A stretch of DNA of 64,000 nucleotides from Roridomyces roridus (GCA_029378245.1 JARKIF010000003.1:1488001-1552000), one strand, 5' to 3'. Counted from the stretch's first letter, positions 45,706 to 58,920 are shown. Notes: generated from the letters alone by a model not told the origin. Numbers and translations: made by a program.

Positions 45706-46279
45706 ATGTCTATCGCACGCCAGCTCCTGCATGAATTCCGCCCCTTCTTTCGCATGCTGGATGAGCCCATCGCAAGGCCGCTCGTCGGTTTTGGTGGACG
45801 CTCGCGGTCACTATTCGACGATCCCTTCTTTTCCTCCCTCAACCGCGACATGTTACGCGGTCCCGCCGTCGATGTCCGTGAATCGGGAAATTCGTATGTC
45901 GTGGAAGCCGAGGTGCCGGGGGTGAAGAAAGAGAACTTGGAGGTGCGAGTTGGGGAGGGAGGACGTAGCCTTTCTATCGAGGGCAAGGTGATGTCGAGTA
46001 CCAACGAGGGCGGCAACGAGAACAGCAGCCGCGAGCAGCCGACGTTGGAAGGTATGTTTTCTTGAATCCCATTCGGTCGTATTGCTGATTTAACTAGCTG
46101 CAGAGAAATCGACACAGATATCGACAGAGAGGTCTGTTATTGGGCAGTTCTCGAGAACCGTCTTCCTGCCGCGTCCGGTCGACACAAGCAGTATCACGGC
46201 CAAATTGGAGGATGGAGTCCTCCGGATTACAGTCAGTAAGGCAGAGGACAAGGGTGTTGTCGTGGTTCCCGTGGAGTGA
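45706..46279 (+). CDS. Small heat-shock protein (HSP20/alpha-crystallin)
   Basis: ATP-independent chaperone that holds unfolding proteins. Seen: N-terminal arm MSIARQLLHEFRPFFRMLDE, a Phe/Arg-rich stretch (SRSLFDDPFFSSLNRDML), then the alpha-crystallin domain PAVDVRESGNSYVVEAEVPG, KENLEVRVGEGGRSLSIEG. After one intron come ERSVIGQFSRTVFLPRPVD and LEDGVLRITVSKAEDKG, ending VVVVPVE. About 170 residues, usual for fungal Hsp20. A loop rich in Asn, Ser and Glu (MSSTNEGGNENSS) lies between strands 5 and 7. The upstream HSE-like site and TATA box fit heat induction. Confidence 0.92.
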
Positions 46280-46413
46280 GGCGCCTTGTAATGTAACTTG
46301 TAGCTTTGTATGATTTCTGTATCTTGAGATGAATAGTCACACAACAGAGAACCACTGCATACTGAATGGTCGCAGTTCTAGTGTTACATATTTTCCTATC
46401 CTTTACACCAACG

Positions 46414-47375
46414 TCACTTGACGGGAACCGCCAGCTTACGCAGAGATACATCGTACACCACTGTGTGCGCGTGAATATCGGCCATTTATGCGCAAGACAA
46501 AAATGCGTACCTTCTTCGATCTTTTCGAAAAGTTCGCCAGTCAGATCATGGGAAACGTATCAACCAAACGCACTCGACCTTTTTTAAATCGTACTTGAGT
46601 GAATCAAACCGCCGCCTCAAAGAGTCATTCTTGAGATTCAGCTGGGCCATATTAGTTGAAATGAAACTTGAAAAAAAATGTGGCGTACCATAATGAAACC
46701 ACTAAAGAGTTCCTTGACGAAGGCTGATATCTTCATCGGCTCCTCAAAGTTTCCGAGGGTGACCGCATTAACAGAATATCGCGCCTAGAATGAATCAGGA
46801 ACAGGCTTCCTCGCCAGATATGAGAGATTACCAATTCATTGACCATGGTGATGAGGCCATGCAGATAATCCTCCACCGGCAACGAAAATCGATCCTTCCA
46901 CTCGTCTTGGACTGGAAGAAAATGAGACCTGGTCGGGGTCGGTGACAATTTAGACATACTTCCAAGGATTTCAGAAGAGACGCGAGCAAGTGAGATCAGA
47001 GTCCCAGTGCGCAGGTATTCGATCAGGGCAGACGCAAAAACGGCAGCGCGAATCGAGTTGGACCAAGAGTCCTTCCATCTCCAGAATTGGTCTCTGGGAA
47101 TAACATCAGCGATAGCAGCTGTAATCTCCCGGCAACTCAAGAGAACAGGTTGTACGGATTCGATCAGCTGAGGCACTGAGAGACAATTTAGCCTCCCAAA
47201 ATCTATGGAACGTATTCATACTGGAGCCAGACGGCGTCGAGTGTATTTTGCCCAGTATTCCGACGATAATTCTGATCTTCTTGTCGAATTCCTTGACCTG
47301 CTCCTTGATTTTCTCGTTAACACCGACATCGTGTTCAAGCAGCGAATTCAGCTTTTCGAGGTCGACGGGATCCAT
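46414..47375 (-). CDS. Translin
   Basis: Single-strand DNA/RNA-binding octameric protein that acts with TRAX as the C3PO nuclease. Seen: MDPVDLEKLNSLLEHDVGV, IKEQVKEFDKKIRIIVGIL, RDQFWRWKDSWSNSIRAAVF, VQDEWKDRFSLPVEDYLHGL, NELARYSVNAVTLGNFEEP, KISAFVKELFSGFIM and LNLKNDSLRRRFDSLKYDLK. The conserved end KKxEEVVYDxS is completed only by a 10-nt microexon (46511-46520, encoding Ile-Glu-Glu and the first base of Val) and a last exon VVYDVSLRKLAVPVK, with the stop at 46414. Reading straight on from KK instead gives VECVWLIRFP, unlike any translin. An upstream in-frame extension has no better ATG than 47375. Confidence 0.92.
46511..46520 (-). other. 10-nt microexon of translin
   Basis: Flanked by a 58-nt intron (46521-46578, GTCGAG...AAAAG) and a 50-nt intron (46461-46510, GTACGC...CACAG). 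It encodes IEE plus one base, restoring the family sequence KKIEEVVYDVS. Confidence 0.8.
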
Positions 47376-47668
47376 TGGGAGAGCGGCTAGGGTAGGCTCG
47401 TAAACAAGACTTTTTCGTAGTAAAGACGATCGTTCGCACAGAGAAAGGCTCTGTAGCCGGTAGGTCAAGTCGGAGGTCTAGGTCAAGGAATGCCTTGTGC
47501 ACGTGATCTGGGATCACGCCTCAGTCGCGTCGACCCTTCCTCTACGTGATCTGAACGAAAGTACTAGAGAGGTGGTATCGAGCCTACCCTTTTCCGAGTC
47601 TACGTGCTGCAGATCCCCTTGTCCAGCGTGCAAATCTAGGGACAGGTCGGATACCATCCTTTGGCCCT

Positions 47669-50600
47669 ATGGCCTCTTCCGACAGTCTCTCTTCCCTCGA
47701 CAAACGATTAGCCAGTCTCCGCGACTTTCCTGTGGACAATGCCGGTGCCTCTGACACGGTTCTGGCTGATATTTACAAGTATCTCATGGCCGTTCTTCCC
47801 TCGTCAGATGGATGTCTGCATTGGTTCTGCTCTCGTGCCACTTCAACCACCATCGGAGCAGCCACTTTCCTCATCAGACTTTTCGCCTATTCGAGTCCGT
47901 TGGTTGAGGACTGGCGTAAAAAGTTTCGTTTATGTCTCAAATCCTGCACCGGGTGTGTCCAAGGGCTACAAGACGCGAAGATTAGCTCAAAACACACGTG
48001 CGTGTTGGCATTCTCTACCCGACCCCTTCTCATGTCCACAGTTACTTCGGCGCCTTCTCCCCCGAGGTTCTCATTGGGTTTTATCAAAGTTTCGAAAAGT
48101 GGGAGGCTACAACGGTCGTGGAGGAGATTGGTGACCAGCCTCTGGCTGCCGTACATCCCGCAATCTCCTTCCGCATCTTGACAAACCTCGCCATCCTCCT
48201 AGACCCTCAGGTACTGGATATAATCCAGCGCGAACCTCCCAACGACTACATCCACGGCTGGCCCTCCGATCCGCTTCCCGCGGGGCTGCTCCTGCTGTTG
48301 GCCCATGAGAGTCCCAGCGTCAGGGCGTGGGCCAAAAAGCAAGCGTCCCAGAGTTCAATCGCTCCCATGTCTCGAGAAACCTTTTCTCCCTCGCACGTAT
48401 CTGCTTTGGAGGCGCTCTGCGAGGCGTTAGACCCTGCCCAGCCTCCTCGCATGCCCTTCCCCTTTGCAAAAGCCCCTGAAGTGTTTTGGGAGGGGTTCTC
48501 CGACGTTTTGAGACAAGTTCCACCTGAATATCTTGAAAAGGGTACCATCTTTCGTCTAGTCAACGGACATCTGCATGATGTCGGATCTCGTGAGTCAGTT
48601 TCCTGGCGATGCTTTTCAACCAGCCTCATCCTGGGGTAGATTTTCCACACGTACTGGACTCATTCGAATATCTCACGGGTCATGTCGGACGCTCGTTCTG
48701 GGAAGAAGCGGGACCTGAATATCCACAAGTCGTTTTTGATTCGGTCAAGGAGAATGCTTCGTTTGCAGAGTTGTTGCGGCAACACACCGTTGCTTACAAA
48801 GCACACCCTCATTTATCATGGTGCTCTGTCTATCTGTCCGCGACCAAAGGTCTTCCTTCTCAACCAGAACTCATTGCAAAAATGGCCGACTTCCTTTGCG
48901 AAGAGTTGCAACACGAACGGTTCGCGGATGCAAGACCCAGTGTCATGCTAACCGCGCTCAATGTAAATGCCTTTTAGACTTGATCCCATATTCTTATTCA
49001 TCATTCCAGCTATTCTCAAATTTGTTTAGCCGCAAGGCAATCCCCTCAAAGGCCATGTCGAAATTCTTCGATATCCATGCGTCGATTATAGTCGACGTAG
49101 CCTTTTCCAAGTCTTACAATACCTCCGCATGGACAACAGCGAGACACGCCGCCTGCCAGCTGATGAAAACGGTCATGCTCGACGACATCAACTGCATCTC
49201 ACGGGCTATAACCTCCCTCTGCGGCTCGCTAGCCAAACAGGCACAGATCGATGAAACGGACATACCGTTGACTGGAGGATCTCAGTTGTGGGCCAAGGTG
49301 TATCAATCGCTGCAGCCCAATGACCATGATGGGATGTCCGCGATTGTCGAGGCGCTGGCCCAGGCCGCACATCTCGATATCCTCAGTCCAAAGCCGTTCG
49401 CCAAATCTCAAATCGATCAGCTCGGGGTCAACCGTGCGATGCGTATGATCTGGACCGGTCTGCGAGATGCCTTTACGCGGTTCACCGAAAGCAGCCGATC
49501 CACCTCTCTTCTCGATTTCCTCCGACGTCCAGGTGTGGTCCGGAATGTGTTTGTGTTGCTCCTTTCCCCGATCGAGGATATCCAATTGGGAGCGCAAAGT
49601 CTTGTCGGCTTTGCTTTCGACGTGGATGGTCGGCAAGATTGTTATCGAGCCCTCTTGGAGAACCACCCGGATGCTGCCCTCGACGGCTTGTTCGCCTCAT
49701 TGACCACGTTCACTACTTATGCGATTTTGGTGACCGAGGCATGCAGCCTTGCCAAGCACCTTGTGCAGTATCTCCAGGACGTTGTTGAAGTCCTCTGCAC
49801 TCGCTCCGATGGACTGCTGTTTAGCGGCCGCTTCCTGCGTCCTGAAGACAAGACAGGCCCTTGTTCCCGATTGCCCGCGCTGTGGAACTTGTTGAACAAA
49901 GCCATCACTGTTATCTTCAAGCGCACCCCACCGTGGGCCAACTATTTCGAGAACGAGGAGATGATCATTTGGATGCGCGATGCTCTCATCTACGGGAGAG
50001 AGTTATTGGACAAGTTCCGCGTCTTTGAGACGGCGGCCAACTCTCGTTCGGATGTACAACACGAGGGAGGAAAACTGTCCAAGATTGGTCAGCAGATGGC
50101 GGACGACCTCCAACGAGTGCTGCCCGAGTTGGCCAGGTGGCTTCGACTTTCGAATGAGGAGCTGCTGTATCAGATGTTCGAGTTGCTGCAGTCGCTCCTC
50201 AATGTTTTTCATCAAACGCAGGTCCGTCCGCTGGAGGCCAGCCTGCAGAAGATGACCAAGCATATACAAGATGCTCGCAAAGACAATACGAAGAGCCGCT
50301 TGGACGAATCTCGCCTTTTGAGACTGGAGAACGCGATTGCATTGTTCACGGAAGAACCCGAAAAGGTTGTGGTTCAAATAGAGGAGCCCAAACCGCGCGC
50401 TAAGGGCTCAGAAAAGCCGCAAAAGGCTGAGCGAAAGGTCAAACCCCCAGCTCGATCCAGCGGTAAAGCCAAGGCCGACGAGTTTTTCACTGCCAAGGAC
50501 CAGCAGAAGTTGGATAGCCTTGAGTCGGTCCCTACCTTCCGCCGGTCCGCTGTTGCAGGGCCTTCCAAGTCGCGCCCTTCCTCCGTGGCACCTTCGGTTA

Positions 50601-53518
50601 CGTCCGTCCATAGCAGCGAGGCTGAGCAGAGCAGCGAGGACGATGACCAAGAGCAGGAATCCCAAGGAACATTAGCGAGTCTTTCGAACTTGCAGCGCTC
50701 GACCAAAGTCAAGCAGCCCCATGCACCGCAGCGGCAGATCAAGCTCATGGATGTTGTGCAAAATCCCATCCAGCAGCGAGCAGAGAGACGGTTACAAGCC
50801 AAGTCAAAACTCCAGAGACTAAAGCCGGACTTGTCCGGGCTTTACAAAACCATTTTATCTTGGAGCTACCACCATGATGGCGCCCAACCTTCCGGTCCTC
50901 CCCTCAGACTAACTCACGTACCGGTTGATCGATTCACGGATTACGATCATTATTTTCGAGTATTCGAGCCATTGCTCTATCTCGAGTGCTGGGCTCAAAT
51001 CGTTCAATCCAAGGAGGACATCGGCGAGGCTTATCCCTTCAAAATCAATGCGAGACAATACGTCGACGATTGGGTGGATATCGACATGACGTATAACGGT
51101 AGTGTTAAAAGGGATTGGCGCCTCACAGAGTCGGATGTGGTTTTGCTGAAACAAGGGGCGTTGTCGGTTCTCGGTAAAGTCGAGCAGTACAAGACACCGA
51201 TGGGTAAAGCCATAGAGGCCAAGGTCCGATGCCTCGCTCGACTAGATCCCGGTCTTGCGCTCGACACCGAGTGGCAGGTTCTGCAGGTGTTCAGGTACGA
51301 GCACATTCATTTTCCCTGGCCTCACTGATCGTACGTCGCAGCTTGAGCACCGTCACCCGAGAGTACGCTGCGCTTCTTGGGCTTACTTACTTTGATCTCT
51401 GCCCTTCGATACTTCGGCCAGCTTTGCCGCCTATTGCCACACCAAACAAGGCGAACGTGCAGAGAACCATGGCCTTGTATCGGGTCAACGAGCCGCAGGC
51501 TGTGGCGATTTCTTGTTGCCTTGACACGGACGGATTTTCTTTGATCCAAGGGTGCGATCATTTTCAGATGTTGAGCAAGTACTGACAAACTCAGGCCGCC
51601 GGGGACTGGCAAAACAAGCACTATAGTAGCTCTGGTGCTGGCCTCCCTTGCCAATCGCTCTAGGAAGATCACGGCCCCGAACGCAAAGAACCCCAAGCCC
51701 GACGTAGCCCAGAAGATTCTCATTTGTGCCCCATCTAATGCCGCCATTGACGAAATTGCCCATCGGATTCGTGACTCGGAGGCATTCAAGAGCAAGGGTC
51801 GGAGCATTGTCCGCCTGGGGGCGACTAAAGCAATGAATCAAAACGTCGTGGACATTTCTCTCGACCAGTTGGTGGAGAATAAATTGGACCTGGGGAAGGA
51901 CACAGGGGCTGTGGCTGAGCTGGCGAGTCTCCGAACGGAACTTGCCGCCATCAAAGCACAGAGAACGGCGAAACTCGAGGAACTCGACGCGATCAATGAC
52001 AACTCGACTCGAGCTGTCCTACTCAGCGACGAAATCACCCGCCTCAATGCCAAACGGACCAGTCTGGCGAAACGATACGACGAGGTCAAAGATAATCGGA
52101 TCAAAGAGACACGTGGCCTCGAACAGAGGTAAGAGCCGAGTAGCTATTTCCCGACAGCTGATATTTATTTCTCCCAGTCGAAGAGCGCATCGCTTGCAGG
52201 TTCTGCAAGGTGCTGATGTAATTTGTGCGACATTGTCAGGGTCAGGAAGCGACGTTCTGCAAGACCTAGACATCGAGATGGTGATAATCGATGAAGCGTC
52301 ACAAGCCATCGAACTCAGCGCACTCATTCCCCTCAAATACCAACCCAAGCATACTATCTTGGTCGGTGATCCCCAGCAGCTGCCGCCCACAGTGCTCTCG
52401 CAAGAGGTCTGTTTTTTTGACACCATACGTAGCTTTGCCTGACGCTTCGCAGGCATCTAAGTTCCGGTACAATGAATCCCTCTTTGTTCGCTTACAAAAA
52501 GTGTGCCCGAACTCAATGCATCTGCTGAGCATTCAGTATCGTATGCACCCGACCATCTCCCAGTTGCCCAGTACTCTTTTCTATCAAGCACGCCTCAAGG
52601 ACGGTCCCGATATGGCGAGGAAAACGGAAAAGCCATGGCACAAGGATCCCAAATTCGGAGTTTATCGTTTCCTGGATATCAAGTCGGTTGAGGAGAAGAG
52701 TGGTCGTTCGGTCAAAAACACGACTGAATGTCAAGTTGCAGTCGCCTTGTTCTCGCGCCTGAGAAGAGCTTTTGGCAGCACAGATTTTGATGGTCAAGTG
52801 GGCGGTATGTTGCCAGTTATTGCGTGTGGTTTGTTGCCGACCCCCCTTTCCAGTCATATCCATGTATCGTGCACAAATAGTCGAACTGCGTCGACAGTTT
52901 ACCCAAGCATTTGGTGCAGATGTGCTGCATACAGTGGATTTCAATACGGTGGACGGTTTCCAAGGTCAAGAGAAAACCATCATCATCCTGTCTTGCGTCC
53001 GTGCTGGACCAGGCTTGGAGTCGATTGGATTCCTGTCCGATGTCCGTCGGATGAACGTCGCTCTGACCAGAGCAAAGAGTTCCCTCTTCATCCTTGGCAA
53101 TGCTCCCACCCTCTCTCGGAGCAACGAAATCTGGAACTCCATTATAACCGATGCACGTGATCGCGCTTCCCTGGTCAGCGCGGACGTATCGTACTTTACG
53201 GCCAGTAGCGCTGCTGTCCAAAATCTCCCTGCTGCCCCGACAAAGGCCAAGTCCATCGCCCCTGTCGCTCCCATACCCTCAGATCTGACAACACCGCGGG
53301 AGATGAAAATGGACGTCGACCGGCGGACGATAGAACCCCCTCCTCTACCGATGCCTGCGGCGCCTGTGCAATCTCTCAAAAGGAAATCGGAGGCGCCGAC
53401 TGACGAGCCATCGTCGTCCAAGGCTCCCAAACCCAACCCAAAGCCGAGGCCACCACGTCCCAAAGATCCTTCCAGCAGCATATTTATACCAAAAAAGAAG
53501 GTCGGTCAAGTCAGCTAA
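47669..53518 (+). CDS. SEN1: Sen1/senataxin-type superfamily 1 helicase
   Basis: Nuclear RNA/DNA helicase for termination of non-coding transcription and R-loop removal. About 1,820 residues. N-terminal helical-repeat half: MASSDSLSSLDKRLASLRDF, DPQVLDIIQREPPNDYIHGW and a single ORF of over 800 codons. A charged linker follows (about 50350-50800). Helicase core: NEPQAVAISCCLDTDGF, Walker A IQGPPGTGKTSTIVALVLAS formed over an intron, APSNAAIDEI, a coiled-coil prong (AELASLRTELAAIKAQRTAK), VICATLSGSGSD, Walker B VIIDEASQAIE, LVGDPQQLPPTVLS, LLSIQYRMHP, VDGFQGQEKTIIILSCVRA and RRMNVALTRAKSSLFI. The tail is Pro/Lys-rich (NPKPRPPRPKDPSSS) and ends IFIPKKKVGQVS. About eight introns, all clean. Confidence 0.95.
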
Positions 53519-53647
53519 AGGACCATGTCCACAACTGACGACACCAATGTCAGAGATGAAATAGAGCTAGAGCCACCGTATACAATTAATGGGATATGAG
53601 CCGTACTAATCAATACTCAAACTGTAGCATATGTACACGTGTATGAT

Positions 53648-56600
53648 TTATTGTCGAGCAGGACGCGCATTTTGCGCCTTTATGGGTGGTAGTTCCCAGC
53701 CATCAGGCCCGAACCGCGGGGTGACCATGATCTCTCCAGCTATGTTTTTTGTGGGTTTGGAAAATGTGCACAGGGCATCGTTGGCGAGGGACGACAACCA
53801 CGCGGGATTGATGACGGTGACACCCTTGATCCAGACACGGCTCGTGCGAAGCAACTCGCTGAAGACGACATATTCGGGCGGGGGAGAATTGGCAAGAACA
53901 GACGAGGGATGGATGAAGACGTCTTCCGAGACGCCCAGGGCTTTGTAAGCCACCCCCTTGGAAGTCGAATACTTGACGCCAGACGATGCCGTCTGTTGCA
54001 CACAATCCTTACGCACAGCCACCTGATCAATGAAGCCGGCCGTCAGTAATTGACGGATGACCTTGAGCTGTAGTTCGTTCGGTGGCAGGAGTTTGGAAGT
54101 AAAGCCTGCCTCAGCGGCGGGGAAGTTTGCGCGAACAATGTTGCTGATTTGGGCTCGCAGTTTGTGTATTTCTTCCATAGCCTGAATATTCGTCAGCAGG
54201 ACTCTTGGAAGTAGACAAGGTAGCAAACTTTGAGTCTGACGAAATGATCGACACAGAATTGGTGTCCGCCGCCCGCGAATTCATATGCGCCGACTACAGA
54301 GAGAATTCGGAAAATGTCGCTGGTGAAATTTCCCAAAGCGGAATGGGTCTGATGCCATCAGATAACGATGAGATGGCAGAGCAAGCAAAGACATACATGC
54401 TGTGAGGTGAAAAAGGCCTTGCGACGAGCCCGATCGCTCGGTGTGTCTTCATCGTCATCGTCCTCTGCAGTCAATGTCTCATCGTGGAGAAATGGGTCCC
54501 CAACGGACAGGGCAGAAACGATAGAAATGACGAATGGCAAACACCCTTGCTGTTGTCCGCTCACCAACATCCGGGAAAACCGGGGTGATAGCGGGAACAA
54601 CGACATGAGCCGCCCCAGCTCAGTAATCTGGCCGTCATGAGAAGATCCCACAGCCGCAGAGATACCCTTCTCCACAGAGGTGGCATCACCCAAAGCCCCA
54701 AGATGGCCAAGAACCTTCTCCGCTTTGGATAGGGTCGCACGATCAGGTGGCGTCGGGAAGGGAAAGTTGACGACGGCATCAATATGCATACTCTTCATTT
54801 GTAGGACAACGCCTTCGATGGGCATCCGGAGGATTTCAGGTTTCGAGAACTTGTCGAATTGATGCTCGAACAGGGCGGAAGAGTAGAGCCGGTAGCAGTG
54901 GCCGGGCCCTGTGCGACCCGCCCGACCAGCGCGTTGAGCCGCAGATGCTTTGGAGACCCAGCTTACTTGGAAAGCCTGTACGCCGTTCGCTATATCGTAT
55001 CGCCGCTAGTGGACCAGTAGATGAGCAGGGAAACCAAGCGGGAATGGAATAGCCTACCTCCTTGGCTCGTCCGCAATCCACAACATAGCGGATGCCAGGT
55101 ATCGTGAGCGACGTTTCCGCCACATTCGTCGAAACGACAACCAGACGAGAACCCTCTGGTGGAGGCTTGAAAACAAGCATCTGCTTTTCGCTGGGTAGCA
55201 GAGAATACAACGGGACGATGTGCATCGGAGTTGCTGTATACAGATCAGACACGGCTGGCGCCGGTAAAATGAAACAAACCATCGACTTCATCAGAGTCCA
55301 ATCCAAGCTCCCTGTCCAGTTGGTGTTCCTCCGTATCTTCGTCGCTGTCCAGCGCGTCAGGATCTTGGTCTTCGTCCATGTCGGCGTCCACGTCGAGTGC
55401 GAGATCATCTATTTGCTGCTCTCCCAGATCAAGATCCTCTGCCTCGACATCCGCTACATCACATGAGCAACTGACGCAGCCGACGGAACAATACTTTCAT
55501 ACCTTGCGCAGGCCGGATCAGACCTTCGGCCGTAGCTTCTGGTTGATCCGGTGCATTACTAGCTGACTGCCGCATCCTGCGCTTCCGCTCCAGCGCTTTG
55601 GCACCAAATTTGGCCTCCAACTTCCTGCACACACCCGTGATCTCGTTTTGGCCCGTCAAAAATATGAGGATGCCGCCTGGTGGTAGACGGGTGTGAATTT
55701 TCGTCGTCTTCTTGACCGCTTCCGTTACATAGTCCGAGAAGGTTCGACGATTGAAATGGATGGTGACTGGGTGCTGACGAGCGGCGACGTTGATGACTGG
55801 TGGAGGGGTAGGGAACAGCGTCTTGTTCTCTGCGAAATCGCTGACACGCAGCGTTGCTGACATGATAACCAGTCGCAGTGGCTACGAGGATAGATCAACA
55901 GCTATTAGAGACTGACGCAAGAGTAATTACCTTGATGTCGGCAGTCCCGTTCTTCCACATGTCCTCTCGCAGCTTGAGAACACGGCTCAAAACACCGATG
56001 AGGATATCCGTGTTCATGCTTCGCTCATGTGCCTCGTCGATGATAACGACCGAGTACTTGGTCAGCAAGAAATCCGTGGCGAGCTCTCTTAGAAGAACAC
56101 CATCGGTCATGAACTTGATGCAAGTCGTCGGTGACACTGTAGCATCGTACCGAATCTGGTACGAGACACGGGAAGATGGGAGTGACAGTTCATGGGCGAC
56201 GCGGGCAGCCATGGACATGGCTGCTACTCGGCGTGGCTGCGTGATGCCGATCATTCCAGGATTATCTACGGCATATTGAGGCAACCGACAAAAAAGGGAA
56301 CATGAGAACACTGACCACTCCCCGGAGAACCGAAACCAGCCTCATAAAGAAACTGAGGGACTTGAGTCGTTTTGCCGCTACCAGTTTCACCGCAAATGAT
56401 GACGACTGGGTTCAAGAGGATAGCTTCCATTATCGGCTGTTCTTCTGCGACGATAGGAAGAAGAACCCTGGCCTCGTTGACATCATCGGGACGCGAAACG
56501 GGGACAGATTTCAGAGAAGTAGGCGAGGAGGAGTGGAGGACATGCTGTGCGAATGCGGTAGATGGAAGCTGGAGATCTTCTCCCAGGGGACCTCGTTTCG

Positions 56601-57765
56601 AATTCGAGTGGGTTGTCTTTTGCTTTTTGCGAGGAGGAGGAGCGGCAGTTGATGGCTCTTCGGGGGGACGCAACTCCACTGGGGCGTCCACTCCTTTAGC
56701 GATACTCAATTGTTTTAGAGCCCATTCCTTGAAACTACGCTTTGTTGGCGCAGGTGCGGCTTCGGCAGGTTCCTCTTGGTCGCCAGCGTCATCTTCCTCC
56801 GATTCAGACGAGTCGAAACCATCCTTGTCCTCCGGAGAATCGTTTCCTGAGTCCGAACTATCGAACGAAGAGTCTGATTCGACTGCGGGCGCTACATTGC
56901 GTCTGTCCTTCCAAGATTTGAAAGCGCTCTACATTGAAAGATCAAGAACGAAGATGAACTGCCAGAGAAGACGCACCTTTTTTCCCTGCGATCTGGGGAC
57001 AACTTTTGGCGCGACGACAGTTCCATCTGGGTTGCGTTGCAACGCGCTGCCAACAGCAGATGCCTTGGGCAGACTCGAAGGTCCAGCGACTGGTTCGTCA
57101 TCTGGCTCGTCATCATCCATGTCGAGATCTGGGCCAGTGACAGCGTAAGAGTCCTCTTGACGGCGTCGCCTCTGTCCAGCGCGGCCATCCAGTGCACGTC
57201 GTATTTCCTTGTCCTCGAGCTTGTCCAGACGGTCCTGATGGGTGGCGGATTTGCCTGTTCCAAGAGTGGCAGAAGATTGGAGATGGAGCGTCGTTGGAAG
57301 GGTAGCTTGACTTTGACTTGAGGGCGCTTGATTAGAGCTGGAGTGATACAGATACGGCGCAGGACGTACGACAGCTTTTCAAAGATAACCAGTCTCTCCT
57401 CCTTCTTGAGCTTTTTCTCCTGTTACAAAATTAGCGATCATAGACTGACTTGTTCAATCCATGCGTACAATGTATTTATCGAGGCGTTTCCGTTTTTTGG
57501 CATTCCATTTCGAGTCGGACTGAGCTTCAAGCTATGGTATGCTGTCAAAGAGGGTTCGATGCAACGCGGGACAGTACACACCTACCTCTGCTCTCAATTT
57601 TTCTTTTCTGTCCAACTCCTGCTGCTCCTTGGTTTTAGGGACCACAATGTCTGCATTGGGATCGGCGACGGTGTCGCTGTTCTTGTTCCTGGTCTTGCCC
57701 TTCTTCCTTGAGCCCGCAGTGGACTGGCGCGCCTTGCTATTGAATTTTTCGCGATGGGTGCTCAT
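53648..57765 (-). CDS. ECM16: DEAH-box RNA helicase Ecm16/Dhr1 (DHX37)
   Basis: Nucleolar helicase that removes U3 snoRNA from the small-subunit processome. Seen: Lys-rich N-terminus [20 protein letters not shown], a Ser/Asp/Glu-rich stretch, [20 protein letters not shown], Walker [56 protein letters not shown] box [35 protein letters not shown], a long helicase-2 insertion with Asp/Glu-rich sequence (about 55270-55460), [20 protein letters not shown] and VDCGRAKE. The [20 protein letters not shown] motif and the [20 protein letters not shown] winged-helix part follow. It ends [20 protein letters not shown] plus one Gln. About ten introns. Confidence 0.95.
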
Positions 57766-58283
57766 GCCAAGCCGAAGAAGTGATCCGGGCTGCCTTCTCC
57801 ATCACTTAGTTCCATCACTTTAAGCGGAAAGAGTGATGGGTCCGAATTGAAACAAGTCTTCTCCATTCGGGTTCTCAAATGTACCGTCACCATTCATGGC
57901 ACTCAAACCCTCTCAAACCGCGTGTTGGCGTCTCATCTCTAGATGGAATTCACCTTTCGATTGTTTGAGCGACGTCTGGCGCTCTCCGTGTCACTCATGG
58001 CTTACCCTGAAGCAACCCTGAACGTTAACGTCCTGTACCTGTCCTGTTAGCGCCCACACTCAGGCAGGTGTCAGTCAACTCGCAAAAATTACAAAGGTAT
58101 AAGAGCCCGGACAATAAGGCTGAACCTCCAACGAGATTCCTGCCTCGGTGCCTTTCACACACCCCACACACTCACTTTCAGCTTCTGATTCAATGGCTGT
58201 AGGCTCCCTCTGGCTCTTTTCAACGTTTGTTTTTATCTCAATCCAATATTTAGTACAATCAACAGCCCCATGCCACTCAGCCC
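57766..58283. promoter_or_regulatory. Divergent promoter region (ECM16 / PLAC8) with short repeats
   Basis: TCCATCACTT occurs at 57798-57807 and 57811-57820, with an inverse AAGAGTGATGGG at 57829-57840, just upstream of ECM16. A TATAAG at about 58099-58104 may serve the PLAC8 gene if its 5' UTR is long. Confidence 0.5.
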
Positions 58284-58920
58284 ATGTCGGCCGCCGGCGG
58301 AAACCGCAATGCAAACAACGTCCCCATGGTTGATGGCCAGCGTGAATGGTCTCATGGCATCTTCGACTGCCTCGCAGATCCCCTCACCTGTGAGTTTCCT
58401 CAATCGCAGCGTCCAGAAATCTCACATTTGTTCTAGGTCTCGTTTCTTGGTTCTTGCCGTGCGTTTCCTACGGTCGCATCAACGCCCGGTACCAGGCTCT
58501 GGAAGTCAATGTAAGCTGATACTAGCTGCTTTCGATATTACCACTGACAAACCTTCAGGGCGTCGTCAGCAAGGATCCCATGGAGGGAATTATATCAAAC
58601 GAAAGTATCATGTGTCCGTACCTCTCCCTACAAGATTCGAATCCCAGACTAACAGCCCCACAGACGGTGTAGCGCATTGCTTCGGTTGCGGCGGCTTAGT
58701 GGGCATGGGTGGCCGCCAAATGGTTCGCTCCCGCTATGCCATTCGCGGCGATCAAGCCTCCGACTGTCTGCTTGCCTGCTGCTGCGCGCCTTGCTCGCTC
58801 ACCCAACAGAGCCGAGAAATTGAGCTCGAGGAACAGAGCCTCGGCCACCCCGGTGCTGGCCTCTCGATGTTCATGACTCCAGCTCAGACAGCGCAGACTC
58901 CCGTCAAGCAGGCCGACTGA
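58284..58920 (+). CDS. PLAC8-family cysteine-rich protein
   Basis: PLAC8/Cys-rich family, small membrane-associated proteins with roles in metal or cell-size control in other eukaryotes. Seen: MSAAGGNRNANNVPMVDGQ, REWSHGIFDCLADPLT, then across an intron CLVSWFLPCVSYGRINARYQ (first Cys-rich hydrophobic segment with the PC motif), ALEVN joined to GVVSKDPMEG, and a last exon with DGVAHCFGCGGLVGMGG, RYAIRGDQASDCLLACCCAP and CSLTQQSREIELEEQSLGHP. It ends AQTAQTPVKQAD. Frames join only after splicing three introns of about 50 nt. Length and layout are typical of the fungal family. Confidence 0.9.

Noticed and set aside
56372..57148. 258-codon ORF on the plus strand
   Set aside because: It is antisense to ECM16 exons that carry clear helicase-family sequence; a shadow of biased codon use.
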